This document shows positions 35,801-46,030 of a stretch of 49,259 bases of DNA, piece after piece; positions within the stretch are counted from its first letter, which is position 1, and the number at the start of each line of letters is the position of its first letter. The DNA lies in assembly GCA_016215555.1 (NCBI GenBank), contig JACRJC010000043.1, positions 1 through 49,259 of the forward strand, read 5' to 3'. The DNA comes from Rhodospirillales bacterium (GTDB lineage: Bacteria; Pseudomonadota; Alphaproteobacteria; Rhodospirillales; WMHbin7). The notes below the pieces were generated by a model. It was not told where the DNA came from, did no database searches, and saw only the letters and a program-made list of their open reading frames with translations. A program made the position numbers and the translations under genes.

Positions 35801-36291
35801 ATATCCGGCCTCCCGTCCGCCTCGGTCTGGCCGTGGCCTTGCTGGTGCTGATCCTCGACCAGATCAGCAAATGGGCCATCGTCGAACTAGTGATGACTCC
35901 CCCCCAGGTCATCGTCCTGGGCCCGTTCCTGGACATCGTCATGGCTTGGAATCGGGGTGTCAGCTTCGGCATGTTCAACCAAGAGTCGCCCTGGAACGCC
36001 CCCGTCCTGTCCCTGCTGGCTCTCGCCATCTCGGCTTTCCTATTGAAATGGCTATGGAAATCTGAGGGGAAGTTTATCCCGCTGGCCATCGGTCTGATCG
36101 TTGGCGGCGCTTTGGGCAACGTCATCGACCGCATCCGTTTCGGCGCCGTCGCCGATTTCCTTTATTTTCATATAGATAGCTATTATTGGCCGGCCTTCAA
36201 CGTCGCAGATTCTGGCATTTCCGTCGGCGCTGTCCTACTTGTATGGGACTCCTTGTTTAGCGGACGGGAATCGCCTAAAAAAGAGGGATGA
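35797..36291 (+). CDS. lspA: Lipoprotein signal peptidase (signal peptidase II)
   Basis: 164 residues, four membrane helices, with both catalytic-Asp motifs: the NRGVSFGMF box and GNVIDRIRFGAVADFL. It removes signal peptides from prolipoproteins in the inner membrane. It overlaps ileS by 4 bases. The next gene encodes a predicted lipoprotein, a substrate of this enzyme. Confidence 0.97.
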   Translation: MNIRPPVRLGLAVALLVLILDQISKWAIVELVMTPPQVIVLGPFLDIVMAWNRGVSFGMFNQESPWNAPVLSLLALAISAFLLKWLWKSEGKFIPLAIGLIVGGALGNVIDRIRFGAVADFLYFHIDSYYWPAFNVADSGISVGAVLLVWDSLFSGRESPKKEG

Positions 36292-36293
36292 AG

Positions 36294-36875
36294 ATGACAA
36301 GCACCCGTTTCACCCTTCCCCGTGTCCTGCTGGCCCTCTCGCTGGCGCTGGCCGTGTCGGCCTGCGGCGAGGCCCGCCGGCAGATCGGTCTGGAAAAATC
36401 GCCGCCCGACGAATTCGCCGTGGTCAATCGAGCGCCGTTGAGCATTCCGCCCGATTACTCGCTGCGCCCGCCGCAGCCCGGTGCGGCGCGCCCGCAGGAA
36501 GGAGCGACTTCGGAACAGGCGCGCCAGGCCATTCTGGGCGGACGCACGCAGTTGAAGGCGACGCAGCCCCTGCTCAAGGGGGCTCGCACCCAGGGCGAAA
36601 TGACTTTGCTGAATAACGCCGGCGCCAAGGACATCGAACCCAACATCCGCCAGAAGGTGAACGAGGAAAGCACGGCCCTGGCCGAAGCAGACAAGCCGCT
36701 CACCGACAAGCTGATGTTCTGGGGCAAGCCCAATGAATATTCGGAAGCGCTGAACGCCAGGCAGGAAAACAAGCGCATCCGCGAAAACCAGGCCCTGGGC
36801 AAGGATATGGAAGAAGGCAGCACGCCGATGATCAAGCGCCGCCACAAGGCCCTGCTTGAAGGCATCTTCGACTAA
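36294..36875 (+). CDS. DUF3035 lipoprotein
   Basis: 193 residues with a lipoprotein signal (hydrophobic ALSLALAV then lipobox VSAC). DUF3035 is an alphaproteobacterial family with a PPDEFAVVNRAPLSIPPDY signature, seen here just after the lipid-attached Cys, followed by a low-complexity, charged region. The function is unknown. The ATG at 36294 is preferred: GAGGG lies 6 bases before it, whereas it directly abuts the alternative ATG at 36288. It is the last gene of the ribF-ileS-lspA run. Confidence 0.88.
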   Translation: MTSTRFTLPRVLLALSLALAVSACGEARRQIGLEKSPPDEFAVVNRAPLSIPPDYSLRPPQPGAARPQEGATSEQARQAILGGRTQLKATQPLLKGARTQGEMTLLNNAGAKDIEPNIRQKVNEESTALAEADKPLTDKLMFWGKPNEYSEALNARQENKRIRENQALGKDMEEGSTPMIKRRHKALLEGIFD

Positions 36876-36885
36876 GTTTTTAAGA

Positions 36886-36974
36886 CGTCATGCCCGGACT
36901 TGTTCCGGGCATCCATGTCTTTTCGTGATCTGGCATCAGAAGCGTGGATGGCCGGGTCAAGCCCGGCCATGACG
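36886..36974. repeat. Alphaproteobacterial intergenic inverted repeat
   Basis: The segment starts CGTCATGCCCGG and ends CCGGCCATGACG, with inner arms TGTTCCGGGCATCCATG and GTGGATGGCCGGGTCA. This pattern of a GTCATGCCCGG double hairpin is a common dispersed repeat in alphaproteobacteria. It ends 7 bases before the M16 peptidase start codon, so it forms that gene's leader and may separate it from the DUF3035 gene transcriptionally. Confidence 0.8.
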
Positions 36975-36981
36975 AGAGAAC

Positions 36982-38307
36982 ATGTTGGCAAGAATTATTC
37001 TGATACTGCTGTTCTTTCTGATTCCGCTCTCTGGGCGGGCGGGCGTTTTCAATCCCGAACCTTTCGAACTGGACAACGGCCTGCAGGTGGTGGTGATCGA
37101 GAATCACCGCGCCCCCATCGTCACCCATATGGTCTGGTACAAGGTCGGCGATGCCGACGCGCCGCCCGGCCTTTCCGGCCTGCCGCATCTGCTTGAACAT
37201 CTGATGTTCAAGGGCACCAAGAAGATCGGTCCCGGCGACTTCTCGAAAATCGTCGCCCGCAACGGCGGACGCGACAACGCCTTCACCGGCTCAGACTTCA
37301 CCGCCTATCACCAGAATCTGGCCGCCGACCGCCTGGAACTGGTGATGAAGATGGAAGCCGACCGCATGGCCAATTTGGTGCTCGATCCCAAGCTGATCGA
37401 TACCGAACGCCAGGTCGTGCTGGAAGAGCGCCGCTCGCGCACCGACAACGAACCGGCTTCCCGTCTGCGCGAGAAAATGGGGCCGGAACAATATGCCGTG
37501 CATCCCTACCGCAATCCGGTCATCGGCTGGGAGGGTGACATCAAGGCCATCACGCCCAAGGATCTGAGGGCCTTCTATCAGCGCTGGTACGTGCCCAACA
37601 ACGCCATTCTGATTGTGGCCGGCGATGTCACGCCGCAGCAGGTGCTGACGCTGGCCGACACCTATTACGCCTCGATCCCAAGGCGCCCCTTGCCCGGCCG
37701 CGAGCGCGCCAAGGAACCGCCGCCCAAGGGCCCGAAATCGGTCGAGCTGAAGGATAAGGCGGTCAAGCAGCCCCTGTGGATGAAAGAATATCTGGCCCCG
37801 TCGCGCCGTCTTGATCCCGGTCGCCAAAGCTATGCATTGGAAGTGCTGGAAACGATTTTAAGCGGCGGCGCCACTTCGCGTCTTTATGAAAGTCTGGTCG
37901 TGCGCCAGAAGCTGGCGGCTTCGGCGGGAGCCTCCTACACGCCCGACCGTTACGACCTGTCGGAATTTGGCTTTTACGCCAGCCCCAATCCTGGCGTGAC
38001 CATGAAATCGCTGGAAGAGGCGATGGAGGCGGAAATCTTGAAGCTGCTGGCCGACGGCGTGACCGAGAACGAGGTCGAACGCGCCAAGGCCCGCCTGATC
38101 GACGGCGCCGTCTATGCCCGCGATTCCCTGTCCGGCGGCGCCTATGCGCTGGGCCGGGCGCTGGGTACCGGTCAGACCATCGACGATGTCGAATTGTGGC
38201 CCGAGCGCATCGGCGCCGTCACCAGGGAACAGGTCAACGCCGCCATCAAATCGGTGCTGCGGCCCGAAGCCGCCGTCATCGGCCGCCTGCTGGGAGAGAC
38301 GCCGTGA
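36982..38307 (+). CDS. M16-family zinc metallopeptidase, active subunit
   Basis: 441 residues with a signal peptide (LARIILILLFFLIPLSG) and the inverted zinc motif HLLEHLMFKGT (HxxEH) plus the downstream Glu in LEERRSR, so it should be catalytic. The rest follows the two-domain M16B pattern. Together with the next gene it forms an active/inactive pair, as in mitochondrial processing peptidase and bacterial M16 heterodimers. It probably acts in the periplasm; substrates are unknown. Its stop overlaps the partner's GTG start. Confidence 0.92.
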   Translation: MLARIILILLFFLIPLSGRAGVFNPEPFELDNGLQVVVIENHRAPIVTHMVWYKVGDADAPPGLSGLPHLLEHLMFKGTKKIGPGDFSKIVARNGGRDNAFTGSDFTAYHQNLAADRLELVMKMEADRMANLVLDPKLIDTERQVVLEERRSRTDNEPASRLREKMGPEQYAVHPYRNPVIGWEGDIKAITPKDLRAFYQRWYVPNNAILIVAGDVTPQQVLTLADTYYASIPRRPLPGRERAKEPPPKGPKSVELKDKAVKQPLWMKEYLAPSRRLDPGRQSYALEVLETILSGGATSRLYESLVVRQKLAASAGASYTPDRYDLSEFGFYASPNPGVTMKSLEEAMEAEILKLLADGVTENEVERAKARLIDGAVYARDSLSGGAYALGRALGTGQTIDDVELWPERIGAVTREQVNAAIKSVLRPEAAVIGRLLGETP

Positions 38308-39620
38308 CGCGCCGCCTGATCCTGGCCCTGGCTTTCCTGGCCGCCTTCCTGGCTGCCCCGGCCATGGCCGCCAAGCCGCTGCGCGTTATCAGCCCCGGCG
38401 GTATCGAAGCCTGGCTGATCGAGGACCGCGCCAATCCGATGCTGAGCCTGGAAATGGCCTGGCGCGACAGCGGTTCGGCCTTCGACCCCGCAGAGAAGGA
38501 AGGCCTGTCCAAGCTTCTCGCCGGCACGCTAGACGAAGGGGCCGGCTCTTACGATTCGCAAGCCTTCCAGCGCAAACTGGAAGACTTGTCGATCAAACTG
38601 TCCTTCAGCGCCGGCGCCGATATGCTGCACGGCCATCTGACCACGCTTTCGCGCCACCGCGCCGAGGCTTTCCGCCTGTTGAAGCTGGCGATGACCGAGC
38701 CCCGTTTCGACGAAGCTGCGGTGCAGCGCGTCAAGGGCCAGATGCAAGCCGCCATCGCCCAATCCTCGGAAGACCCGCAAAGCCTGGCCAGCCGCACCTG
38801 GTTCAAAGTGGCTTTTCCCAACCATCCCTATGGGCGCGACGCCCAAGGCAGCCGGGAAAGTCTGTCGGCCATCTCGGCCGGCGACCTTAGGGAAGCTGCC
38901 AAGCGTTTGGGACGGGGCAATCTGATCCTGGGCGTTGTCGGCGACATCACGCCCCAGGAATTGGGCCGTCTGCTCGATTCCAGCTTCGGCTCGCTGCCCG
39001 CCAAGGCCACGGCCGGTAATCTGGCCGAGGCCGAAGTCGCGGTGCCGCAGCCCGGCATCAAACCCCTGGTCATTAAGAAAGACATTCCACAAAGCGTGGT
39101 CCAGTTCGGACTTCAAGGCATCAAGCGGGGCGACCCCGATTGGTTCGCCGGCTATGTGCTGAACTACATTCTGGGCGGCGGCGGCTTCGCTTCGCGCCTG
39201 ATGGTGGAGATCCGCGAGAAGCGGGGCCTGGCCTATTCCGCCTACAGCTATCTCTATCCACTTGACCATGCAGGCATCTGGCTGGGCGGCGTCGCCACCA
39301 AGAACGAAAAGGTGGCGCAGTCGATTTCGCTGGTCCGCAAGGAACTGGCGCGTTTAAGCGCCCAGGGCGTCACGGCCAAGGAACTGGCCGACGCCAAGAC
39401 CTATCTGACCGGCTCGTTTCCGCTGCGCTATGATTCCAACGCCAATATCGCGGGGCTTCTGGTCGCCGTGCAATCGGACAATCTGGGCCTCGATTACCTG
39501 GATAAGCGCAACCAACTGGTCGAAGCGGTGACAGAGGCCGACATCGCCCGAGTCGCCCAGCGCCTCATGAAGCCGGAAAATCTGATTGTGATTGTAGTCG
39601 GCAAGCCCAAGGGGCTGTAG
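38304..39620 (+). CDS. M16-family peptidase homologue, non-catalytic partner
   Basis: 438 residues from a GTG start overlapping the previous stop (GTGA). A signal peptide (LILALAFLAAFLAAPAMA) is present. At the position of HxxEH the sequence reads GLSKLLAGTLDEG, so the zinc site is missing. The C-terminal domain retains the substrate-binding Arg-Tyr motif REKRGLAYSAY. It is therefore the non-catalytic partner that completes the M16 chamber with the preceding protein. The gene ends 31 bases before the low-GC cassette. Confidence 0.92.
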   Translation: MTRRLILALAFLAAFLAAPAMAAKPLRVISPGGIEAWLIEDRANPMLSLEMAWRDSGSAFDPAEKEGLSKLLAGTLDEGAGSYDSQAFQRKLEDLSIKLSFSAGADMLHGHLTTLSRHRAEAFRLLKLAMTEPRFDEAAVQRVKGQMQAAIAQSSEDPQSLASRTWFKVAFPNHPYGRDAQGSRESLSAISAGDLREAAKRLGRGNLILGVVGDITPQELGRLLDSSFGSLPAKATAGNLAEAEVAVPQPGIKPLVIKKDIPQSVVQFGLQGIKRGDPDWFAGYVLNYILGGGGFASRLMVEIREKRGLAYSAYSYLYPLDHAGIWLGGVATKNEKVAQSISLVRKELARLSAQGVTAKELADAKTYLTGSFPLRYDSNANIAGLLVAVQSDNLGLDYLDKRNQLVEAVTEADIARVAQRLMKPENLIVIVVGKPKGL

Positions 39621-39651
39621 TATCCTTTGTCATCGACCAATGGGGGCGTTG

Positions 39652-40539
39652 ATGCTGGACAAAACAATTTCGAGGGTTTTGGATGAGTATGCCCTCAAAC
39701 TTGAGGGACATCTTGATGGTGATGTTCTGGCCTATGTTGGTGAGATACATTCCGCAAATATCAAAGATTTTCGAAATCGAATTGAAGAGCTACGAAAAAG
39801 GAACACCCGCAGGGATAGGCTAATCTTTGTCTTAACAACACCTGGAGGCATGGCAGAGACAACCGAGGACATGGTCGAGATAATGCGCAAGCATTATTCT
39901 GAGGTTTATTTTGTCATCCCTGATTACGCATACTCAGCAGGAACAATCCTCTGCATGTCAGGCGACAAAATTTATATGGATTATTCCTCATCTCTTGGCC
40001 CTATCGACCCCCAGGTTTTTATTCAAGACCAGCCGAATAGGCCTGGCCAGTTCGTTCCTGCACTTGGATATTTGGATAAAGTTAACGAACTTGTGGAAAA
40101 ATCTCGGAACAATACAATAACGCCAGCAGAGTTTGAGCTTTTGCGAACCCAAGATTTGGCGAAGCTCCGCCGTTATGAGCAGGCAAGAGAGCTTTCAATT
40201 CAATTGCTTAAGATATGGCTTGTTCAGTACAAGTTTAAAGATTGGATGGTTCACGAGAGCGACGACGCAAAAAGGGGGCAACCTGTTTCTCACGATGAGA
40301 AAGTGGATAGAGCGGCTCAAATTGCTTCGAGTCTCAGCGACAACAACCTGTGGCACTCTCATGGGCGGCGAATCGGAATCAACAGATTGAGAGGATTTCT
40401 TCGTTTGAAAATAGAGGATTACGGAGATTCCCCCGAACTTCAGCAGACCATAAGGGTTTACAACGACGTTATGGCTGATTACGTTACGCGCCAGAGATAT
40501 CCCTTGTTTTTACACTCTGCGGCAACAGGAGGAGATTGA
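39652..40539 (+). CDS. Serine dehydrogenase proteinase family (SppA/ClpP-fold) protein
   Basis: 295 residues without a signal peptide. ClpP/crotonase-fold protease motifs are clear: LTTPGGMAETTEDMVEIM (oxyanion region), YSAGTILCMSGD with the likely nucleophile Ser (residue 95), and SSSLGPIDPQ. This matches the SDH_sah family of ATP-independent cytosolic serine proteases related to SppA; the C-terminal half is helical and distinct. ATG 39652 has GGGGG 6 bases upstream and is preferred over ATG 39640. Base composition and codon use are much more A/T-rich than in the flanking genes, suggesting recent transfer. It overlaps the small gene that follows by one base. Confidence 0.82.
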   Translation: MLDKTISRVLDEYALKLEGHLDGDVLAYVGEIHSANIKDFRNRIEELRKRNTRRDRLIFVLTTPGGMAETTEDMVEIMRKHYSEVYFVIPDYAYSAGTILCMSGDKIYMDYSSSLGPIDPQVFIQDQPNRPGQFVPALGYLDKVNELVEKSRNNTITPAEFELLRTQDLAKLRRYEQARELSIQLLKIWLVQYKFKDWMVHESDDAKRGQPVSHDEKVDRAAQIASSLSDNNLWHSHGRRIGINRLRGFLRLKIEDYGDSPELQQTIRVYNDVMADYVTRQRYPLFLHSAATGGD

Positions 40540-40772
40540 TGAGCTTGACCTCAGCAATTGAAGCGTTGCGAGAGAACGATTCTCCCTTCCTTTTGGAAAA
40601 GCAATTCCTAGAACACGCGTCATTTCTCGCCAGAATTCGAGAACAGCTCCCTGATGCAGAAGTTACTCCAAATAGCTACAACATCCCCATGGATGTTCGC
40701 CGAGCCTCAATATTGACTGAGTATGAAGTCGAGGCAGACATGCGCTTCTCATTCCTGATCCCCCCTCGTTAA
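40539..40772 (+). CDS. Small protein of unknown function, partner of the protease-like gene
   Basis: 77 residues. The start overlaps the preceding stop (TGATG) and has a perfect AGGAGG site, so the two genes are translationally coupled. The sequence is acidic in its N-terminal half (SAIEALRENDSPFLLEKQ), with LPDAEVTPNSYNIP and a C-terminal RFSFLIPPR; no family was recognised. It shares the low GC content of its partner. A substrate adaptor or inhibitor role is possible by position only. Confidence 0.75.
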   Translation: MSLTSAIEALRENDSPFLLEKQFLEHASFLARIREQLPDAEVTPNSYNIPMDVRRASILTEYEVEADMRFSFLIPPR

Positions 40773-40838
40773 CCATTAGGTAGCATTGGTTTTTTTAAGG
40801 CTGTAAACTCTTCCCTAGCTTTATGGGGAGATGCCTTC

Positions 40839-42466
<1,628 letters not shown>

Positions 42467-42470
<4 letters not shown>

Positions 42471-42598
42471 GTCACGCGTGCAAGGCACGCGCGCGCACCG
42501 ATGTGCGCGGGAGCCAAGCGCTCGTCCGCTTCGCGGACAGGTATTTGGAGGCCTGCAAAGCAGGCATGGCGCGCCCGGCGCATGAGGGACCGATATAA
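42467..42598 (+). CDS. Possible 43-residue ORF made of hairpin repeats between pgi and mutL
   Basis: An ATG overlaps the pgi stop (ATGA) and the frame ends at TAA overlapping the mutL start (TAATG), filling the gap exactly. The product would be basic and Cys/Ala/Arg-rich ([27 protein letters not shown]). The DNA is composed of three adjacent hairpins: CGCGCAC/GTGCGCG, GTCCGC-TTC-GCGGAC and GCCTGC-AAA-GCAGGC. It may be a palindromic repeat element that happens to keep the frame open and preserve coupling, rather than a functional peptide gene. No homologue was recognised. Confidence 0.35.
42487..42575. repeat. Tandem hairpins between pgi and mutL
   Basis: Three perfect short inverted repeats follow one another: CGCGCAC-(CGAT)-GTGCGCG near 42492-42510, GTCCGC-TTC-GCGGAC near 42526-42540, and GCCTGC-AAA-GCAGGC near 42551-42565. 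This resembles a REP-like palindromic unit and overlaps the possible 43-codon ORF. Confidence 0.65.
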
Positions 42599-44361
42599 TG
42601 CTTCTTCGCCTTCTCCCCCCCACTCTGGTCAACCGCATCGCCGCCGGCGAGGTGGTCGAGCGACCGGCGTCGGCGGTCAAGGAATTGGTGGAAAACGCGC
42701 TGGACGCCGGGGCTTCGCGCATCGAAGTCACCGTCGCCGACGGCGGGCGCACGCTGATCGCCGTCCAGGACGACGGCATCGGCATGACGGCCCCGGAATT
42801 GGATATGGCCGTCGAGCGCCACGCCACATCGAAACTGCATGGCGACGATCTGACCAACATCCTTACGCTGGGTTTTCGCGGTGAGGCCCTGCCCAGCATC
42901 GGTTCCGTGGCCCGCCTGTCCATCCAAAGCCGCCGGCAAGGCGCCGGCGAGGCCTGGAAGATCGCCGTCGAGGGCGGACGCAAAGGCCCGGTCGAACCGG
43001 CGGCGCTGTCGAAGGGCACCCGGGTCGAGGTGCGCGACCTGTTCTACGCCACCCCGGCACGCCTGAAATTCCTGAAATCGGCCAACACTGAAACCGACCA
43101 TATCGTCGATGTCATCGAACGCCTGGCGCTGGCGCATCCCAAGGTGGGATTCAAATTGTCGGTCGAAGGCGGACGCAAGGGTTTCGATCTGCCGCCTTTC
43201 GCGGGCGATGAAACCGAGGCAAGGCGCCTGCGCCTGGGCGCCGTGCTGGGCCGCGACGTCATCGAAAACGTTCTGGCTCTCGATGCCGTGCGCGATGACT
43301 GGCGCATCACCGGATTGGCGGGCCTGCCCAGCTTCGGACGCGCCACCACGCAAGGCCAGTATCTGTTCGTGAATGGCAGGCCCGTGCGCGACCGGCTGCT
43401 GCTGGGCGCCTTGAAGGGGGCCTATCAGGACATGATGGCCCATGACCGCCATCCGGTCGCCGCCCTGTTCCTGGATCTGCCCTCCGCCGACGTCGATGTC
43501 AATGTCCATCCCGCCAAGGCCGAAGTGCGTTTCCGCGATCCCAGCTTCGCGCGCGGCCTGATCGTGTCTTCGGTCCGCGCCGCCCTGCAGGCTTCCGGCC
43601 ATCGCACCACCACTACCGCCAGCCAGCAGGCTTTCGGCGCCTTCCGCCCCGAAGGCCAGCGTTCCGGCGCCACTTTTTTGCGCGAAGGCATGGCCGCCCA
43701 GGCGCCGCTGGGTCTTGGCATGCCCAGGCCCGCGACCGCCGAGGTTTTGCAAGAACCGTCCGAGCAAAGTTCTGAGATTCCTCCCCTGGGCTTCGCGCGC
43801 GGACAGATTTTCGAAACCTATATCGTCGCCCAATCCCAAGACGGGCTGGTGCTGGTCGATCAACATGCGGCGCATGAGCGTCTGGTCTTTGAACGCCTGA
43901 AGGCGCAATTGGCCGAAGGCGGCATCAAGCGCCAGCTTTTGTTGGTGCCTGAAATCGTCGAGATGGAACCGGCGGGGCGTCAACGTCTTCTGGATGCCGG
44001 CGCCGATCTGGCCAAACTGGGCCTGGGGATCGAGGCCTTCGGCAACGGCGCCGTCCTGGTGCGCGAGGTTCCCGCCTTCCTGGGACAAAGCGACGTCCGG
44101 GGTCTGATCCGCGATCTGGCCGAGGGACTGGCCGAATGGGGCGATCTGCGCGTGCTGGAAACCAGGCTGGGCGACATCGCCGCCCGCATGGCCTGTCATG
44201 GCAGTGTCCGCGCCGGACGGCGCCTTGCGACCGGCGAAATGGACGCTCTGCTGCGGGCCATGGAGGCGACGCCGCATTCAGGGCAATGCGGCCATGGACG
44301 GCCCACCTGGGTGGAATTGAAACGCGCCGACATCGAACGCTTGTTCGGACGGCGCGAATGA
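42598..44361 (+). CDS. mutL: DNA mismatch repair protein MutL with endonuclease motif
   Basis: 587 residues. The N-terminal GHKL ATPase is complete (IAAGEVVERPASAVKELVEN, DAGA, DDGIGM, GFRGEALPSI). The C-terminal domain has DQHAAHERLVFE, matching the DQHA-x2-E-x4-E metal-binding motif of nicking-competent MutL, the usual type in bacteria without MutH. The start overlaps the hairpin ORF stop (TAATG) and the end overlaps the peptidase start (ATGA). Confidence 0.96.
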   Translation: MLLRLLPPTLVNRIAAGEVVERPASAVKELVENALDAGASRIEVTVADGGRTLIAVQDDGIGMTAPELDMAVERHATSKLHGDDLTNILTLGFRGEALPSIGSVARLSIQSRRQGAGEAWKIAVEGGRKGPVEPAALSKGTRVEVRDLFYATPARLKFLKSANTETDHIVDVIERLALAHPKVGFKLSVEGGRKGFDLPPFAGDETEARRLRLGAVLGRDVIENVLALDAVRDDWRITGLAGLPSFGRATTQGQYLFVNGRPVRDRLLLGALKGAYQDMMAHDRHPVAALFLDLPSADVDVNVHPAKAEVRFRDPSFARGLIVSSVRAALQASGHRTTTTASQQAFGAFRPEGQRSGATFLREGMAAQAPLGLGMPRPATAEVLQEPSEQSSEIPPLGFARGQIFETYIVAQSQDGLVLVDQHAAHERLVFERLKAQLAEGGIKRQLLLVPEIVEMEPAGRQRLLDAGADLAKLGLGIEAFGNGAVLVREVPAFLGQSDVRGLIRDLAEGLAEWGDLRVLETRLGDIAARMACHGSVRAGRRLATGEMDALLRAMEATPHSGQCGHGRPTWVELKRADIERLFGRRE

Positions 44362-45284
44362 CACTCTACCCCGCCATCGAACCCTGGTCGTCGGGAAGGC
44401 TGGAAGCCGACGCCCGCCACAATCTTTACTGGGAGCAATGCGGACGCCAGGATGGCCCGGCCATTCTGTTCCTGCATGGCGGACCCGGCGGCGGCTGCGG
44501 CGAGACCCACCGATGCTTTTTCGATCCCGACCAATGGCGCATCGTGCTGTTCGACCAGCGGGGATCGGGTCGCTCACGCCCCTATGCCGACGTCACCGAC
44601 AACACCACCGACCATCTGATCGCCGACATCGAGAAACTGCGCGATCATCTGGGCATCGAACAATGGGCCCTGTTCGGCGGTTCCTGGGGCAGCACGCTGG
44701 CCCTGGCCTATGCGCAGGCCCATCCCGGCCGGGTGCTGGGCATGGTGCTGCGCGGAGTCTTCCTGTTCCGCCAAAAGGAAGTGGATTGGTTCCTGAACGG
44801 CATGGGGCGCTTCTACCCCGAGGCCGGACAGGCCTTTCTGAATTTCCTGCCCGAAGCCGAACGCGCCAGCCCGCTACCCGCCTATTACCGGCGCCTGATC
44901 CATGAAGACGCCGCCATCCACCGCCCGGCGGCCCGGGCCTGGTGCGCCTATGAGGAAGCCTGCTCGCGCCTGCTGCCCCTGCCCCCCAGTTCCGACGCCA
45001 GTGTGGCGATGGCCCGAATCGAGGCCCATTACATGATGGGCCGGGGCTTCATGGAAGAAAACGCCCTGTTGGAGGGCATGGAGGCCATCCGCCACCTGCC
45101 CGCATTCATCGTCCAGGGCCGCTACGACATCATCTGTCCGCCCCGAAGCGCTTGGGAACTCAAGACTTCCTGGCCCAGCGCCAACCTGACCATGGTTCCT
45201 GACGGCGGCCATTCGGCGCTGGACCCGGCCATTGCCGAAACCTTGGTCCTGTCAGCCCGAAAATTGAGAATCCTTCTGCAATAG
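44358..45284 (+). CDS. pip: Proline iminopeptidase (alpha/beta hydrolase)
   Basis: 308 residues: oxyanion region HGGPGGGCG, DQRGSGRS, nucleophile Ser in GGSWGSTLAL and the catalytic His in PDGGHSA. The length and the motif WYYDQRG-like FDQRGSGRSRP are those of Pip, which releases N-terminal proline from peptides in the cytosol. The ATG overlaps the mutL stop by 4 bases. Confidence 0.93.
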   Translation: MTLYPAIEPWSSGRLEADARHNLYWEQCGRQDGPAILFLHGGPGGGCGETHRCFFDPDQWRIVLFDQRGSGRSRPYADVTDNTTDHLIADIEKLRDHLGIEQWALFGGSWGSTLALAYAQAHPGRVLGMVLRGVFLFRQKEVDWFLNGMGRFYPEAGQAFLNFLPEAERASPLPAYYRRLIHEDAAIHRPAARAWCAYEEACSRLLPLPPSSDASVAMARIEAHYMMGRGFMEENALLEGMEAIRHLPAFIVQGRYDIICPPRSAWELKTSWPSANLTMVPDGGHSALDPAIAETLVLSARKLRILLQ

Positions 45285-45334
45285 TTTCATTTTTCTTAAG
45301 TTCACGCTTGCCATCGGCCCTCATCTTCGTAAGA

Positions 45335-45374
45335 TGTCCCCCAAACCGATCCTTCCTGGGGGGACAGGCCTGTG
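45335..45374 (+). promoter_or_regulatory. Hairpin covering the ribosome site of the PagL-like gene
   Basis: TGTCCCCC (45335-45342) pairs with GGGGGACA (45359-45366), and the latter contains most of the GGGGGGA Shine-Dalgarno placed 7 bases before the GTG start. The palindrome ACAGGCCTGT (45364-45373) also spans the start. Such pairing could limit translation until melted or bound. Confidence 0.55.
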
Positions 45375-46010
45375 GCGATTCGCAAAATTCTTCTGTCGAT
45401 GGCAGCCCTTGGCAGCTTGCTGCTGAGCACCGCGCCGGAGGCCGCCGCCGCCGATGACGCCGACTTTCTGCGCGTCGGCGCCGGCTGGTGGGATTTCAAC
45501 CGCCCCGACAATTACGCCGCCGAATTCGATATCGCCTATCGCTCGGACTATAAATGGTGGTTTTTGAAGCATCAGGCCGGCCTGCTGGGCACCAGCGACG
45601 GTTCCGCTTACGGCTATTGGGGCCTGTATATGGACCTCTATTTCGGCAACCGCTTCGTGGTTTCGCCCAGCACCGCCGTCGGCTATTACTATCGCGGAGC
45701 TTGGGATAAGGGCGACAAGAAGTCAAACCTGGGCAGCCCGATCGAGTTCCGCTCGGGCATCGACTTTTCGTATCGCTTCGACGACCGTTCGCGGGTTGGG
45801 CTTGGCGTCTATCACATCTCGAACACGGGCCTTTGGAGCGACCGCAATCCCGGCGAAGAGACCTTGATGCTGTCTTACGACATCCCGATCAGCAAGCTCT
45901 ATTCGGGTTGGAAATCGCCGGGCGGCAATTCGCCAGCGGCCCAGTCGGCCAGCCAGCCAGCCAACCAATCGGCCAGCGTCATGAAGGCCAAGCCCGCCCA
46001 GAAGCGCTGA
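45372..46010 (+). CDS. pagL: PagL-type lipid A 3-O-deacylase
   Basis: 212 residues from a GTG start. A signal peptide ending in PEAAAA is followed by short beta-strand stretches typical of an outer-membrane barrel (YWGLYMDLYFG, FRSGIDFSYRF). The PagL catalytic triad is in place: His148 and Ser150 in YHISN and Glu162 in NPGEE, with the same Ser-to-Glu spacing (12) as in Pseudomonas PagL. The enzyme removes the 3-O acyl chain from lipid A. A Ser/Ala/Gln-rich tail of about 30 residues extends beyond the barrel. A hairpin may mask its ribosome site. Confidence 0.87.
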   Translation: MAIRKILLSMAALGSLLLSTAPEAAAADDADFLRVGAGWWDFNRPDNYAAEFDIAYRSDYKWWFLKHQAGLLGTSDGSAYGYWGLYMDLYFGNRFVVSPSTAVGYYYRGAWDKGDKKSNLGSPIEFRSGIDFSYRFDDRSRVGLGVYHISNTGLWSDRNPGEETLMLSYDIPISKLYSGWKSPGGNSPAAQSASQPANQSASVMKAKPAQKR

Positions 46011-46030
46011 ACCGCCGGCCGTTCCGGCCC

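Noticed and set aside
42472-44277. 601-codon minus-strand frame opposite mutL
   Set aside because: Shadow of mutL; the composition is typical of antisense frames here.
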